Source: CAXMST01 sp038206985 | GTDB lineage: Bacteria > Actinomycetota > Thermoleophilia > Solirubrobacterales > 70-9 | Direction: 5' to 3' | NCBI GenBank assembly: GCA_038206985.1 | Contig: JBBRAH010000005.1 | Span: 44,663 to 108,662, forward strand | Length of the DNA: 64,000 nucleotides | Shown here: one piece after another, positions 41,119 through 49,265 of the stretch | Numbering within the stretch: position 1 is the first letter of the stretch | Layout of the letters: every line of letters begins with the position of its first letter | Position numbers and translations under genes: made by a program | The notes under the pieces: generated by a model | What the model was told of the DNA's origin: nothing | Seen by the model: the letters and a program-made list of their open reading frames with translations, nothing else | Database searches by the model: none

Positions 41119-43242
41119 GTGACGCCTTCCCGGAGACGGTTGATTTCGAGGCTTCTCGCCGGGGTAGTGGCGGCGGCGGTCCTCGTCGGCGCGCTCTCCG
41201 CCTATATCGACGAGACGCTGTTCGATTCGCGCACGTTCTCAAACCGTGCGGTGAGCGTGCTCGACAACGACGCCGTCCAGGCCGAACTCGCCAACGCGAT
41301 TACGGACGCGGCAATCGACGAGGTGCCGAACGCCGTAGCCGCGCGACCGCTGCTGCAGTCGGTCTCCGAGGGCCTGGTGCGATCGACCGCCCTGCAATCG
41401 CTGCTCCGGCAGGGGATCGAAGACGTACACGCGACCGTCGTCGTTGGCAACCAGGACACGCTCACCGTGACCCTCGAGAACATCGGGACGCTGATCCGCT
41501 CGGGCCTGCAGACCGCGGCGCCCAAGCTCGCGGACCAGGTCTCCCGCAAGCTCAACGTCAACCTCCTGGCCGGCGACGACGGTGCCACGCTCGGGCTGGT
41601 CGTTGACGCTGCTCAGCTGCACCGCGATCTCCGCGCGATCCGCTGGGTCGCGCTGGCGGTGGGGCTGCTGGCCGCGTTCGGCTCAGTCGGCCTCGCGGCA
41701 ACGCGCCTCACGGGCCTTCGGCGCCTCGGCCGGGCGATCGCCGGCGGCGGCGTACTCGGCCTCCTCGCCTGGTTCGCTGGACGCTCGATGCTGGTCGGTC
41801 ACTTCGACGACACGACCGCGGCGGCGGTCGTGGCCGTCTACGACGCCTTCGCCGCCGACCTGATGACCTGGCTGCTGGTGGTGACGGGCGCCGGACTGGT
41901 GTTGACGGCGGGCGTCAGCTCGACCCGTGAGCCGCTCGACGTGGCCGCGCTGAGCAGCCGCGCCTGGCGAAGGCTCGTCACCGCACCCAGCTCGACCGCA
42001 GCGCGAGCCGCCCGGGCCGTGCTGTTGGTGGCGGCGGGGCTGTGGATCCTCGCCAACCGCGACCTCGTCCTCGATCTGACCGCGCTGGCGGTGGGCGGCT
42101 TCGTCGTCTACGTCGGCGCGGCCGAGCTCATGCGGCTGGCAGCGGGTGCCGTGCGCGTAGACGCGGGCACCGACCCCGCCCGCAGCGATGCCGACCTCAG
42201 CGGCGGGGCGCTGGCCAGAATCGGGCTCGTCGGGATCGCGCTGCTCGGCACCTTCGTCGCGCTGGGCGTCGGGGCCAACGACGAGGAGACACCACCGATC
42301 GAGGTGGACACCTGCAACGGCTCGATCGAGCTCTGCGACCGCTCGCTGGAGCAGGTCGCGTTCGCCGGAACCCACAACTCCATGTCGGCGGCGACGTACG
42401 ACAACTGGTTCTTCGCCCAGCAGGAGAAGGGCATCACCCAGCAACTCGACGACGGGATCCGGGCCCTGCTGATCGATCCCCACTACGCGGTGCAGACGTC
42501 GATGGGCGTGGCCACGGACCTCGAGAAGGACACGGGGTCACGGGCCAAGATCGAGGCGGGCCTCGGCCCGGATGGAGTCGCGGCTGCGGAGGCCCTGCGC
42601 AAGCAGATCGGCTACGAGGGAGGTGGCAAGACCGAGATCTTCCTCTGCCATGCGTTCTGTGAGGTCGGCGCGATCACCTTCCAGCAGGGGCTCGGGGAGA
42701 TCCGCGACTTCCTGCTCGCCAACCCCGGCGAGGTGGTGATCGTCTCGATCGAGGACGCCACCCAGCCGGCCGACACCACGGCGGAGATCGAGAAGGCCGG
42801 GCTCGGCGGGTTCCTCTACCGGGGCCCCAACGGCCCGCCATGGCCGACGCTGCGCGAGCTGATCGACAGCAACCAGCGGCTGGTCGTGATGGCGGAGCGG
42901 GACGGTGGAGATCCGGAGTGGTACCGCCGCCAGTTCGCGGTCACCCAGGAGACCCCGTTCAGCTTCAGTCGTCCCGAACAACTCGAGCGACCCAGCTCCT
43001 GCGACCCGAACCGGGGCCTGGCGAACGCTCAGTTCTTCCTGCTCAATCACTGGGTCGACACCTCCCCCGCCCCCCGGCCGACCAACGCCAAGATCGTCAA
43101 CAAACGGCAGTTCCTGCTGGATCGGATTGAGATGTGCGAGCAGATCCGTGGGCTGCGGCCGAACATCATCGCCGTGGACTTCTATCGCGAGGGTGACGTG
43201 CTGGGGGTCGTGGACGAGCTCAACCGGACACCGCCGGGCTGA
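41119..43242 (+). CDS. Polytopic membrane protein with PI-PLC-X-like C-terminal domain
   Basis: A 707-residue protein. One N-terminal helix (RLLAGVVAAAVLVGALSAY) is followed by an extracytoplasmic ~150-residue helical domain. Several membrane helices span ~175-400. A secreted-side phosphodiesterase domain begins about residue 415, with AGTHNSMS (catalytic His near 420), LLIDPHY, and FLCHAFCEVG (second His near 510). The order resembles PI-specific phospholipase C X domains lacking the Y domain. It may cleave phospholipid or glycerophosphodiester headgroups at the cell surface. GTG 41119 follows TACGAT (41107-41112) by 6 nt. Confidence 0.85.
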   Translation: MTPSRRRLISRLLAGVVAAAVLVGALSAYIDETLFDSRTFSNRAVSVLDNDAVQAELANAITDAAIDEVPNAVAARPLLQSVSEGLVRSTALQSLLRQGIEDVHATVVVGNQDTLTVTLENIGTLIRSGLQTAAPKLADQVSRKLNVNLLAGDDGATLGLVVDAAQLHRDLRAIRWVALAVGLLAAFGSVGLAATRLTGLRRLGRAIAGGGVLGLLAWFAGRSMLVGHFDDTTAAAVVAVYDAFAADLMTWLLVVTGAGLVLTAGVSSTREPLDVAALSSRAWRRLVTAPSSTAARAARAVLLVAAGLWILANRDLVLDLTALAVGGFVVYVGAAELMRLAAGAVRVDAGTDPARSDADLSGGALARIGLVGIALLGTFVALGVGANDEETPPIEVDTCNGSIELCDRSLEQVAFAGTHNSMSAATYDNWFFAQQEKGITQQLDDGIRALLIDPHYAVQTSMGVATDLEKDTGSRAKIEAGLGPDGVAAAEALRKQIGYEGGGKTEIFLCHAFCEVGAITFQQGLGEIRDFLLANPGEVVIVSIEDATQPADTTAEIEKAGLGGFLYRGPNGPPWPTLRELIDSNQRLVVMAERDGGDPEWYRRQFAVTQETPFSFSRPEQLERPSSCDPNRGLANAQFFLLNHWVDTSPAPRPTNAKIVNKRQFLLDRIEMCEQIRGLRPNIIAVDFYREGDVLGVVDELNRTPPG

Positions 43243-43257
43243 ACGCGCGGCGGCCGC

Positions 43258-43962
43258 TCAGCGACTCGGCTGAAAGGCCGCGACCGCGCCGAGGTCGCCG
43301 CTGGTGCCGCGCTCCCAATGGAGGCGGTGACGACCGAACCCCACGGAGCCGACGGTCCCGCCCGGGTGGTGGCCGGCGTCGAGTATCAGTGCCGTGCCGG
43401 CGCGATTCTCAGGCAGGCCGGTAACCAGTAGGTGCTCAATGCCGGCCCCGGCCAGCAGCTCCAGCATCGGCTCATAGGCATAGTGGTGAAGGTGCGAGCG
43501 CCGCGCCTGCGGACGGGTGTAGACCTCGTAGAGATAGGCGGAGCGGTCGCTGAGCTCGTAGGCGGCGCCGAGGTAGGGAAGCTCCGCCCGACGGAGGTCG
43601 AGCCAGCGGTTGGCCAACAGCCCCCCGGCGCCGAACACCCCGATGCAGATCTGGCCGGTCGCGAAGCGACGCTCGAGTTCGGCCCGCGGAACGTCGGCGC
43701 GCAGCGAGAGCAACTCGTCCAGAGAGTCCGGCCCGAGCACCTCGCCGAACCGGTCGGAGCCCGCGACGGCGCTGAAGGCCGGTGGATAGTCCACGGTGTT
43801 CCTCGAGAAGACTCGCAGCCGCCTCAGGCCGACCACGCCGAGGCCCCGTCTTGCGACCCCCAGAGGGCCCGCGTCACGGACCTTTTGCCGCAGTCCTCCG
43901 AGCCGACTGCCTGACTCGCCGATCAGTCGCTCACTGGTCGAGTTGCTCGAATCGGCACTCAT
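43258..43962 (-). CDS. GNAT-like acyltransferase domain protein
   Basis: A 234-residue protein. A basic amphipathic N-terminus is followed by a fold resembling GNAT/FemAB enzymes: GICIGVFG-like strand (QICIGVFGAGG), YLYEVYTRPQARR as the substrate strand and acyl-CoA loop region, and LVTGLPENRAGTALILDAG as the final strand-helix. The classical RxxGxG/A loop is only partly recognisable, so activity is uncertain. The start at 43962 overlaps the end of the upstream ligase gene by 32 bp. Confidence 0.6.
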   Translation of the reverse strand: MSADSSNSTSERLIGESGSRLGGLRQKVRDAGPLGVARRGLGVVGLRRLRVFSRNTVDYPPAFSAVAGSDRFGEVLGPDSLDELLSLRADVPRAELERRFATGQICIGVFGAGGLLANRWLDLRRAELPYLGAAYELSDRSAYLYEVYTRPQARRSHLHHYAYEPMLELLAGAGIEHLLVTGLPENRAGTALILDAGHHPGGTVGSVGFGRHRLHWERGTSGDLGAVAAFQPSR

Positions 43963-44911
43963 TCGGGTCCTTGTCCTCCCTCCAGCGGAGGATCTTGGAG
44001 CCGTGACGGATGCGGCCCGCCGCGACGTGGTCGAAGCTGATTTCGATCACCAGCTCCGGGCGCAGCGACACCCACGCGAGGTCGCGATCGGCCGCCCAGC
44101 GGCTGGGGTCGGCGGAGCCGCGCTCGCCCGTCTCATAGGGGGCCAGCTTCTCGACAAGATCGCGCTTCTCCTGCGCCTTGAGGCCCGACGTGTGGCCGAC
44201 GACACGCAGCTCCTCGCCCTCATAGAGGCCGAGGATCAGGGAGCCGACCGTGCCCGCCTCCTTACCCGGCCTCCAGCCCACAACGACCGCGTCGATCGTC
44301 CGCAGGCGCTTGATCTTGGCCATCCCCTTGCGGTCACCGGGGAGGTAGGGGGCGTCCAGCTCCTTGGCAATCACTCCTTCTCCCCCCTGCAACCAGGGCT
44401 CCGCCCCCTCTGCGTCGAGGGTGAGCGGAGTCAGCTCGATCGAGCCGGCGCTCCAGCCGCCGGGACCCTCCTCGGTGGCGCCGTCGAGGCCCTTGATCAA
44501 CTCCACGAGCGCGGCGCGGCGCTCGGCGAACGGCCGGGGCATCTGCTCGTCTCCGCCGAGCTCGAGCAGGTCGAAGACGCGGAAGCGCGCGGGCGTCTCC
44601 CCTGCAAGCCGGTTGATGCGCGACTCGGCGGGATGGATCCGCGCCTGAAGCAGATCGAAGACCTCGCGACCGTCGCCGTCGAGGATCACGAGCTCGCCAT
44701 CGACGACGTAGCTGCCGTCCGGGAACTCGAGCTCGGGGAAGTAGCGGGAGAGTGGCTTGCCGCCCCGCGACTGCAGATAGCTCTCGGCGCCGTCGACGAA
44801 CACGATCGCCCGGAAGCCGTCGTACTTGGGCTCGAAGGCGTAACCGTCGCCGTCGGGCAGGGTCTTGCGGGAGCGGGCGAGCTGGGGTTTGATCGGCGGC
44901 TTCAGCGGCAC
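43931..44911 (-). CDS. ligC: ATP-dependent DNA ligase, LigC type
   Basis: A 326-residue ligase with motif I EPKYDGFR (adenylated Lys29), motif III VVDGELVI, motif IV EGVIAKELDAPY and motif V MAKIKRL, then an OB domain (VVVGWRPGKEAGTVGSLILGLYEG). This is a stand-alone ligase domain without the polymerase and nuclease modules of LigD, matching actinobacterial LigC (base-excision/backup repair). No Ku gene is adjacent. It overlaps the downstream GNAT-like gene and faces the oxidase gene with a short divergent space. Confidence 0.92.
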   Translation of the reverse strand: MPLKPPIKPQLARSRKTLPDGDGYAFEPKYDGFRAIVFVDGAESYLQSRGGKPLSRYFPELEFPDGSYVVDGELVILDGDGREVFDLLQARIHPAESRINRLAGETPARFRVFDLLELGGDEQMPRPFAERRAALVELIKGLDGATEEGPGGWSAGSIELTPLTLDAEGAEPWLQGGEGVIAKELDAPYLPGDRKGMAKIKRLRTIDAVVVGWRPGKEAGTVGSLILGLYEGEELRVVGHTSGLKAQEKRDLVEKLAPYETGERGSADPSRWAADRDLAWVSLRPELVIEISFDHVAAGRIRHGSKILRWREDKDPNECRFEQLDQ

Positions 44912-44961
44912 GGTCTCGATCGTATCTACCGCTGCCCGCGATGCCGGGTAGCGTTGCCCGG

Positions 44962-46188
44962 GTGAGCGGCCAGCGACCTCCCGAGAGCTGCGACATTTGC
45001 GTAATCGGGGCGGGCATCGTCGGTCTGTCGAGCGCTCGCGCGCTGCAGCTTCGCCACCCCGATTCCCGCGTCCTGGTACTCGAGCTCGAGAGCGGACCGG
45101 CCCGGCACCAGAGCGGTCACTCCAGCGGGGTCATTCACGCCGGGATCTACTACAAGCCGGGGTCGTTGAAAGCGCGACTCTGCGTAGAGGGCGCCGCCGC
45201 CCTCTACGAGTACTGCGCCGAGCGGGGGATCGAGGCGCGCCGGGACGGCAAGGTGATCGTGGCGACCAATGACGCCGAAATCCCACGCCTCGATGAGCTC
45301 GAGCGCCGGGGCAGGGCCAACGGTGTTCCAGGCCTCGAGCGGATCGATGCCGAGCGCCTGAGCGAGATCGAGCCGCACGCGGCCGGCATTGCGGCGCTGT
45401 ACTCACCGAACACCGGCGTCGTGGACTTTCCCGCCGTGGCCGCCGCATACGCGGCTGACCTGCTCGCGGCGGGCGGCGAGGTGCACTACGGGTGTGAGGT
45501 GCGCGCACTGCGGCGGTCGGGTGGCGTAACGGTCATCGAGCACTCCCTCGGCAGCACCGAGGCCGCGCGCACGGTCGTCTGCGCCGGTCCCTGGGCCGAC
45601 CGCCTTGCGGTCGCCGCGGGGGCTGACCCCGACCCTCGGATCGTCCCCTTTCGCGGCGCCTACCTCCGGCTGCGGCCCGAGCGCGCCGGCCTCGTGCGAT
45701 CGAACATCTACCCGGTGCCCGACCCCGACCTCCCGTTCCTCGGAATGCATCTGACACGCAACCCTGCCGGCGAAGTTCTGCTCGGTCCGACCGCGTTGTT
45801 CGTCGGCGCGCGCGATGCCTATCGGCTGGGGAGGGTGCGCTCGCGCGAGCTGCGCGAGAGCCTCGCCTGGCCCGGCACCTGGCGCCTGTTCGCCCGCTTC
45901 TGGCGCACGGGACTCGAGGAGATCCGCCACGCGGTCAGCCTCCGCTCGTTCGTGCGTGAGTGCCGCCGCTACGTTCCCGAGCTGACCGTGGCCGACGTCG
46001 AGCGTAGCCCGCACAGCGGGGTTCGTGCCCAGGCCGTCGGTCGGGACGGCTCCCTGATCGATGACTTCATCGTCAGCGAGACGGAGGGCGTCGTCCACGT
46101 CCGCAACGCCCCCTCCCCCGCCGCGACATCTTCGCTGGCGCTCGCCGAGGAGATCGCCGACCGGGTGGATCGGCTCGAGGGTCCCTGA
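44962..46188 (+). CDS. lhgO: L-2-hydroxyglutarate oxidase (LhgO)
   Basis: A 408-residue FAD enzyme of the DAO family. It has the dinucleotide motif VIGAGIVGLSSARAL, the family signature HQSGHSSGVIHAGIYYKPGSLKARL, YSPNTGVVDFPAVA and late SGVRAQAV. LhgO oxidises L-2-hydroxyglutarate to 2-oxoglutarate, clearing a product of lysine or off-target dehydrogenase activity. GTG 44962 is preceded by TAGCGT (44949-44954) with a 7-nt gap, so I prefer it to ATG 44941. A cyclase-like gene begins inside its stop codon. Confidence 0.93.
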   Translation: MSGQRPPESCDICVIGAGIVGLSSARALQLRHPDSRVLVLELESGPARHQSGHSSGVIHAGIYYKPGSLKARLCVEGAAALYEYCAERGIEARRDGKVIVATNDAEIPRLDELERRGRANGVPGLERIDAERLSEIEPHAAGIAALYSPNTGVVDFPAVAAAYAADLLAAGGEVHYGCEVRALRRSGGVTVIEHSLGSTEAARTVVCAGPWADRLAVAAGADPDPRIVPFRGAYLRLRPERAGLVRSNIYPVPDPDLPFLGMHLTRNPAGEVLLGPTALFVGARDAYRLGRVRSRELRESLAWPGTWRLFARFWRTGLEEIRHAVSLRSFVRECRRYVPELTVADVERSPHSGVRAQAVGRDGSLIDDFIVSETEGVVHVRNAPSPAATSSLALAEEIADRVDRLEGP

Positions 46189-46718
46189 TGCAACCCCCCG
46201 AACTGGGTCATGAGCAGCTCCTGCAGTTCCTTCCGGAGCGGGTTGCGGCGACGGTGTTCGATTCGCAGCGCGAGCTACTCCGGGGGCGCCGTCTGGAGGT
46301 GACCGTCCTGAGTTGTGACGTGGGCGGCTTCCGGCCCCTGGCCGAAGCCGACCCAGAAGCAGCGCTGCCCCTCCTCAACGAAATCCTCGCGGCGCTGGCC
46401 GAGACCGTTCGCGAGCAGGACGGAACCTTGATGTCGTTCCCCGGGGATGGCATGCTGGCGGTGTTCGGCGCTCCGATCGAAGCTGCCGATCACGCGGCGC
46501 AGGCCGCTGCCGCCCGGGATGCAATCACCGGTCCAGTGCTGGAGCGACTCAACCGAGCGGTTCCTGGACCCGGGGAGCCCATCAGCGTTTCGGCGGCCGT
46601 TGCGTCGGGCCCCGTGCTGGCCGGAGTGATCGGCGCCGCACCGCGCTGGGAGTACGCGGCGATCGGCGAGCCGACGAGCCGGGCGATAGCGGGCACAACC
46701 GGCAGCGCGAGGCATTAG
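46188..46718 (+). CDS. Short, degenerate class III cyclase-domain protein
   Basis: A 176-residue class III cyclase homology domain. Both metal-binding positions remain (Asp44 in SCDVGGF, Asp87 in FPGDGMLAVFG), but the purine-selecting Lys is Ser83 and the usual IGD.VN.AAR segment reads IGEPTSRAIA. The protein ends soon after, missing the last strands. It is therefore probably inactive as a cyclase and may bind nucleotide or act as a regulator. Translation is coupled to lhgO by a TGATG overlap. Confidence 0.75.
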   Translation: MQPPELGHEQLLQFLPERVAATVFDSQRELLRGRRLEVTVLSCDVGGFRPLAEADPEAALPLLNEILAALAETVREQDGTLMSFPGDGMLAVFGAPIEAADHAAQAAAARDAITGPVLERLNRAVPGPGEPISVSAAVASGPVLAGVIGAAPRWEYAAIGEPTSRAIAGTTGSARH

Positions 46719-46802
46719 GTCCAAGGGTCCGGGCGTGTTCGCTCGTGGGTCCCACAGCAAAGGCCCCCCGAGCGACGACCAACCGGGCCGCGACCCTAAG
46801 CC

Positions 46803-47966
46803 TCAGATCCTCTCGACAATCATCGCCTCACCCTGACCACCGGCGACACACATCGTCTCGATACCGACCGCGTGATCGTCGGTCTCCATGGCGTTGAGCA
46901 GGGTGCCCATGATCCGGGCACCGGTCATCCCGAAGGGGTGACCGAGAGCGATCGCGCCACCGTGGGTGTTGAGCTTCTCGAGGGGGATGCTGCACTCAGC
47001 CATGATCGGGATCACCTGGGCGGCGAAGGCCTCGTTGAGCTCCACCGTGCCGATGTCGTCGATCGACATGCCGGCCCTGTCGAGGACCTTCTTGATGGCA
47101 CCGATCGGGGCAACTCCCATGTATTCGGGGTTGTTGCCCTCGGTGGCGGCGGTCACGATGCGGGCCCGGGGCGTGAGGCCCAGTTCCTTGGCCTTGGTGT
47201 CGCTCATGATCAGCGCCGCGGCGGCACCATCGTTGAGCGGGCAGGAGTTACCGGCGGTGACGCCACCGCCACCGAACGCCTCGGGAAGCGAGCCGAGCTT
47301 CTCGCGCATGTCGCCGGCGTCGGCCCGCGGGCCGTCGTCCTTGCTGACCACGGTGCCGTCGGGCAGCGTGATCGGGACGATCTCACGGTCGAAGAAGCCG
47401 GACTCCTGAGAGGCGACGGCGAGATGCTGCGAGCGCAGCGCGTAGTCGTCCATGTCGTCGCGGCTGACGTTGTACTTCTCGGCGACGTTGACGGCGGTGA
47501 CGCCCATGTCGATGTAGACGTCGGGATATCCGTCGACCTCGCCGGTCAGCTTCTCGTTCTTGTCGTCCGCACGGGCGGGGTCCGTCGCCTCGTTGAAGCG
47601 GCTGACGAACTCGACGCCGGCTGCGATGTAGGCGTCTCCCTCACCGTTCTTGATCGCGTTGGAGGCGTGACGGATGGAATCGAGCGAGGAGGCGCAGAAG
47701 CGGCTCACGGTGACGCCCGTTGTCGTCTCCGGCAGCTTGCTGAGCAGGGTGATGATCCGGGCGATGTTGAAACCCTGCAGGCCCTGCGGCATGCCGACGC
47801 CGCAGATCACGTCCTGGATGAGGGCGGGATCGACATCGGGGTTGCGCTCCAGAAGCTGGTCGATCACGAAGGCGCCGGTCTCGTCCGGGCGCAGCTGCGC
47901 GAGCGAGCCCTTGAAGGCGCGCCCGATCGGGGTGCGGACGGTGTCGACGATTACTGCTTCGGGCAT
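46803..47966 (-). CDS. Acetyl-CoA acyltransferase (thiolase)
   Basis: A 387-residue thiolase with the acyl-accepting Cys91 in SRFCASSLDS, the NEAF motif, GGAIALGHPFGMTG (catalytic His) and CVAGGQGEAMI (second Cys). This is the FadA-type degradative/biosynthetic thiolase; beta-oxidation is likeliest but no fadB neighbour is present. Ribosome site AAAGGAGAAA lies 7 nt before ATG 47966. Monocistronic, divergent from the rhodanese operon. Confidence 0.94.
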   Translation of the reverse strand: MPEAVIVDTVRTPIGRAFKGSLAQLRPDETGAFVIDQLLERNPDVDPALIQDVICGVGMPQGLQGFNIARIITLLSKLPETTTGVTVSRFCASSLDSIRHASNAIKNGEGDAYIAAGVEFVSRFNEATDPARADDKNEKLTGEVDGYPDVYIDMGVTAVNVAEKYNVSRDDMDDYALRSQHLAVASQESGFFDREIVPITLPDGTVVSKDDGPRADAGDMREKLGSLPEAFGGGGVTAGNSCPLNDGAAAALIMSDTKAKELGLTPRARIVTAATEGNNPEYMGVAPIGAIKKVLDRAGMSIDDIGTVELNEAFAAQVIPIMAECSIPLEKLNTHGGAIALGHPFGMTGARIMGTLLNAMETDDHAVGIETMCVAGGQGEAMIVERI

Positions 47967-48087
47967 TCAGTTTCTCCTTTGGAAGCTTGATATCGGGCTG
48001 CGACTCCAATCCTACGGAGGCCGTCCAGGGGCGCGCGTCTTCGGAGGCAGCGGGTTCCGGCACGCGATCGCCGGTTATGCTCGTGCA

Positions 48088-48453
48088 ATGAGTGATGAAA
48101 CCAAGACAGCAGGGTCCCTCAGCCCCGAACAGGCGGCCGAGATGATCGGCGGCGGCGAGGCACAGCTGGTCGACGTACGCCAGGACTTCGAGTGGCAGGC
48201 CGGGCGGATCGCCGGGGCCGTCCACATCCCGCTGGAGCAACTTCCGAGCCGCGCCGCCGAGATCGATCGGAACAAGCCGGTGGTCTTCGTCTGCCGCAGC
48301 GGCGCCCGCTCAGCGATGGCCACCGATGCCCTTGCGGCCTCCGGCTTCGACGCGCACAACCTCGATGGTGGCATGGAGCTCTGGGTCGAGCGCGGCCTCG
48401 AGATCGAGCCCCCCGACGGGGCCGTCGCCCTGCCCCGGCACGACAACAGCTGA
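48088..48453 (+). CDS. Rhodanese-domain sulfurtransferase
   Basis: A 121-residue single-domain rhodanese with LVDVRQDFEWQAGRIAGAVHIPL and active-site loop CRSGARS (Cys69). It transfers sulfane sulfur to a thiol acceptor; the physiological acceptor is unknown. ATG 48088 follows TATGCT (48076-48081) by 6 nt and has no Shine-Dalgarno, a typical leaderless start. The following gene starts in its stop codon. Confidence 0.92.
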   Translation: MSDETKTAGSLSPEQAAEMIGGGEAQLVDVRQDFEWQAGRIAGAVHIPLEQLPSRAAEIDRNKPVVFVCRSGARSAMATDALAASGFDAHNLDGGMELWVERGLEIEPPDGAVALPRHDNS

Positions 48454-48944
48454 TGGCGGATCCGAATGTCAACCCCCCGACCGATCCGGGCCAGCCTCCG
48501 GCTGAGCCGATCGACCCGGAGGCTCAGCGCGCCTGGCTCGCGCAGGTGGACCGCAAGCTCGGCACCCGGACCTACGCCGGCGCCGCAGCGCTGATCCTGG
48601 CCCTGGCCGCCGCGATCGTCGCGATCGTTCTGGCGATCGACGCCCGGGACAACTCCGCGACCGACGCCGATCTCAACCAGGTGGAGCAGCAGATCAGCAG
48701 CGTCGCCAAGGACGCGAGTGCCAGCCAGGACGCCCAGGAGGGCATCGACTCGCTGGGTGGCCGACTGGACTCCGTCGAGGACCAGATCAGTGGTCTGGAG
48801 AGCGCCGACACCGACATCGACGATCGCCTCGAGGTGATCGAGGACGACATCGAAGCCCTGCGTCAGCAGATCTCGGACTCGAGCAACTCCTCCGAGGGCC
48901 AATCCGGCGGCGGGGGCAGCGGCGGGGTCGGCAACGACGGCTGA
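48453..48944 (+). CDS. Membrane-anchored coiled-coil protein
   Basis: A 163-residue protein: Pro-rich cytoplasmic start, one helix (AALILALAAAIVAIVLAI, about 46-65), a coiled coil with regular Asp/Leu/Val heptads (~70-140) and a Gly/Ser-rich end. No enzyme motif. It is coupled to the rhodanese gene by TGATG, so a structural or scaffold function with that enzyme is possible. Confidence 0.75.
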   Translation: MADPNVNPPTDPGQPPAEPIDPEAQRAWLAQVDRKLGTRTYAGAAALILALAAAIVAIVLAIDARDNSATDADLNQVEQQISSVAKDASASQDAQEGIDSLGGRLDSVEDQISGLESADTDIDDRLEVIEDDIEALRQQISDSSNSSEGQSGGGGSGGVGNDG

Positions 48945-49069
48945 CCCCTGGGTGCGCATCCGGGCGTGGCGTCCGGCTTGGCGACTACGTTCCGGGTATT
49001 GATGGTTGTGCGTTATCGCACTACCACCGGGGCAACTGGGGCGGAATGGACCGCCCGGAAGGAGCGATC

Positions 49070-49219
49070 ATGGTCGAGGGTTACTGCGTCAAGGAGCGCA
49101 AGAAGGTCGAGATCAAGGATCCCCAGCAGATCACGATGAAGAACGGACGTCCCGCGGTGCAGGGCACCTGCCCCGACTGCGGCACCAAGATCTTCAAGAT
49201 CGGCAAGATGGAGGGCTGA
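49070..49219 (+). CDS. DUF5679-like small zinc-ribbon-type protein
   Basis: A 49-residue ORF reading MVEGYCVKERKKVEI at the start and TCPDCGTKIFKIGK near the end. It matches the short DUF5679 family in which a single Cys and a CPxCG knuckle may bind metal. GGAAGGAG lies about 7 nt upstream of ATG 49070, a very strong site. Function unknown. It is easily missed because of its length. Confidence 0.8.
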   Translation: MVEGYCVKERKKVEIKDPQQITMKNGRPAVQGTCPDCGTKIFKIGKMEG

Positions 49220-49265
49220 TCGGCAAGACGACCACGTCCAAACGGTCAACGGTGCCGGGCTTCGG

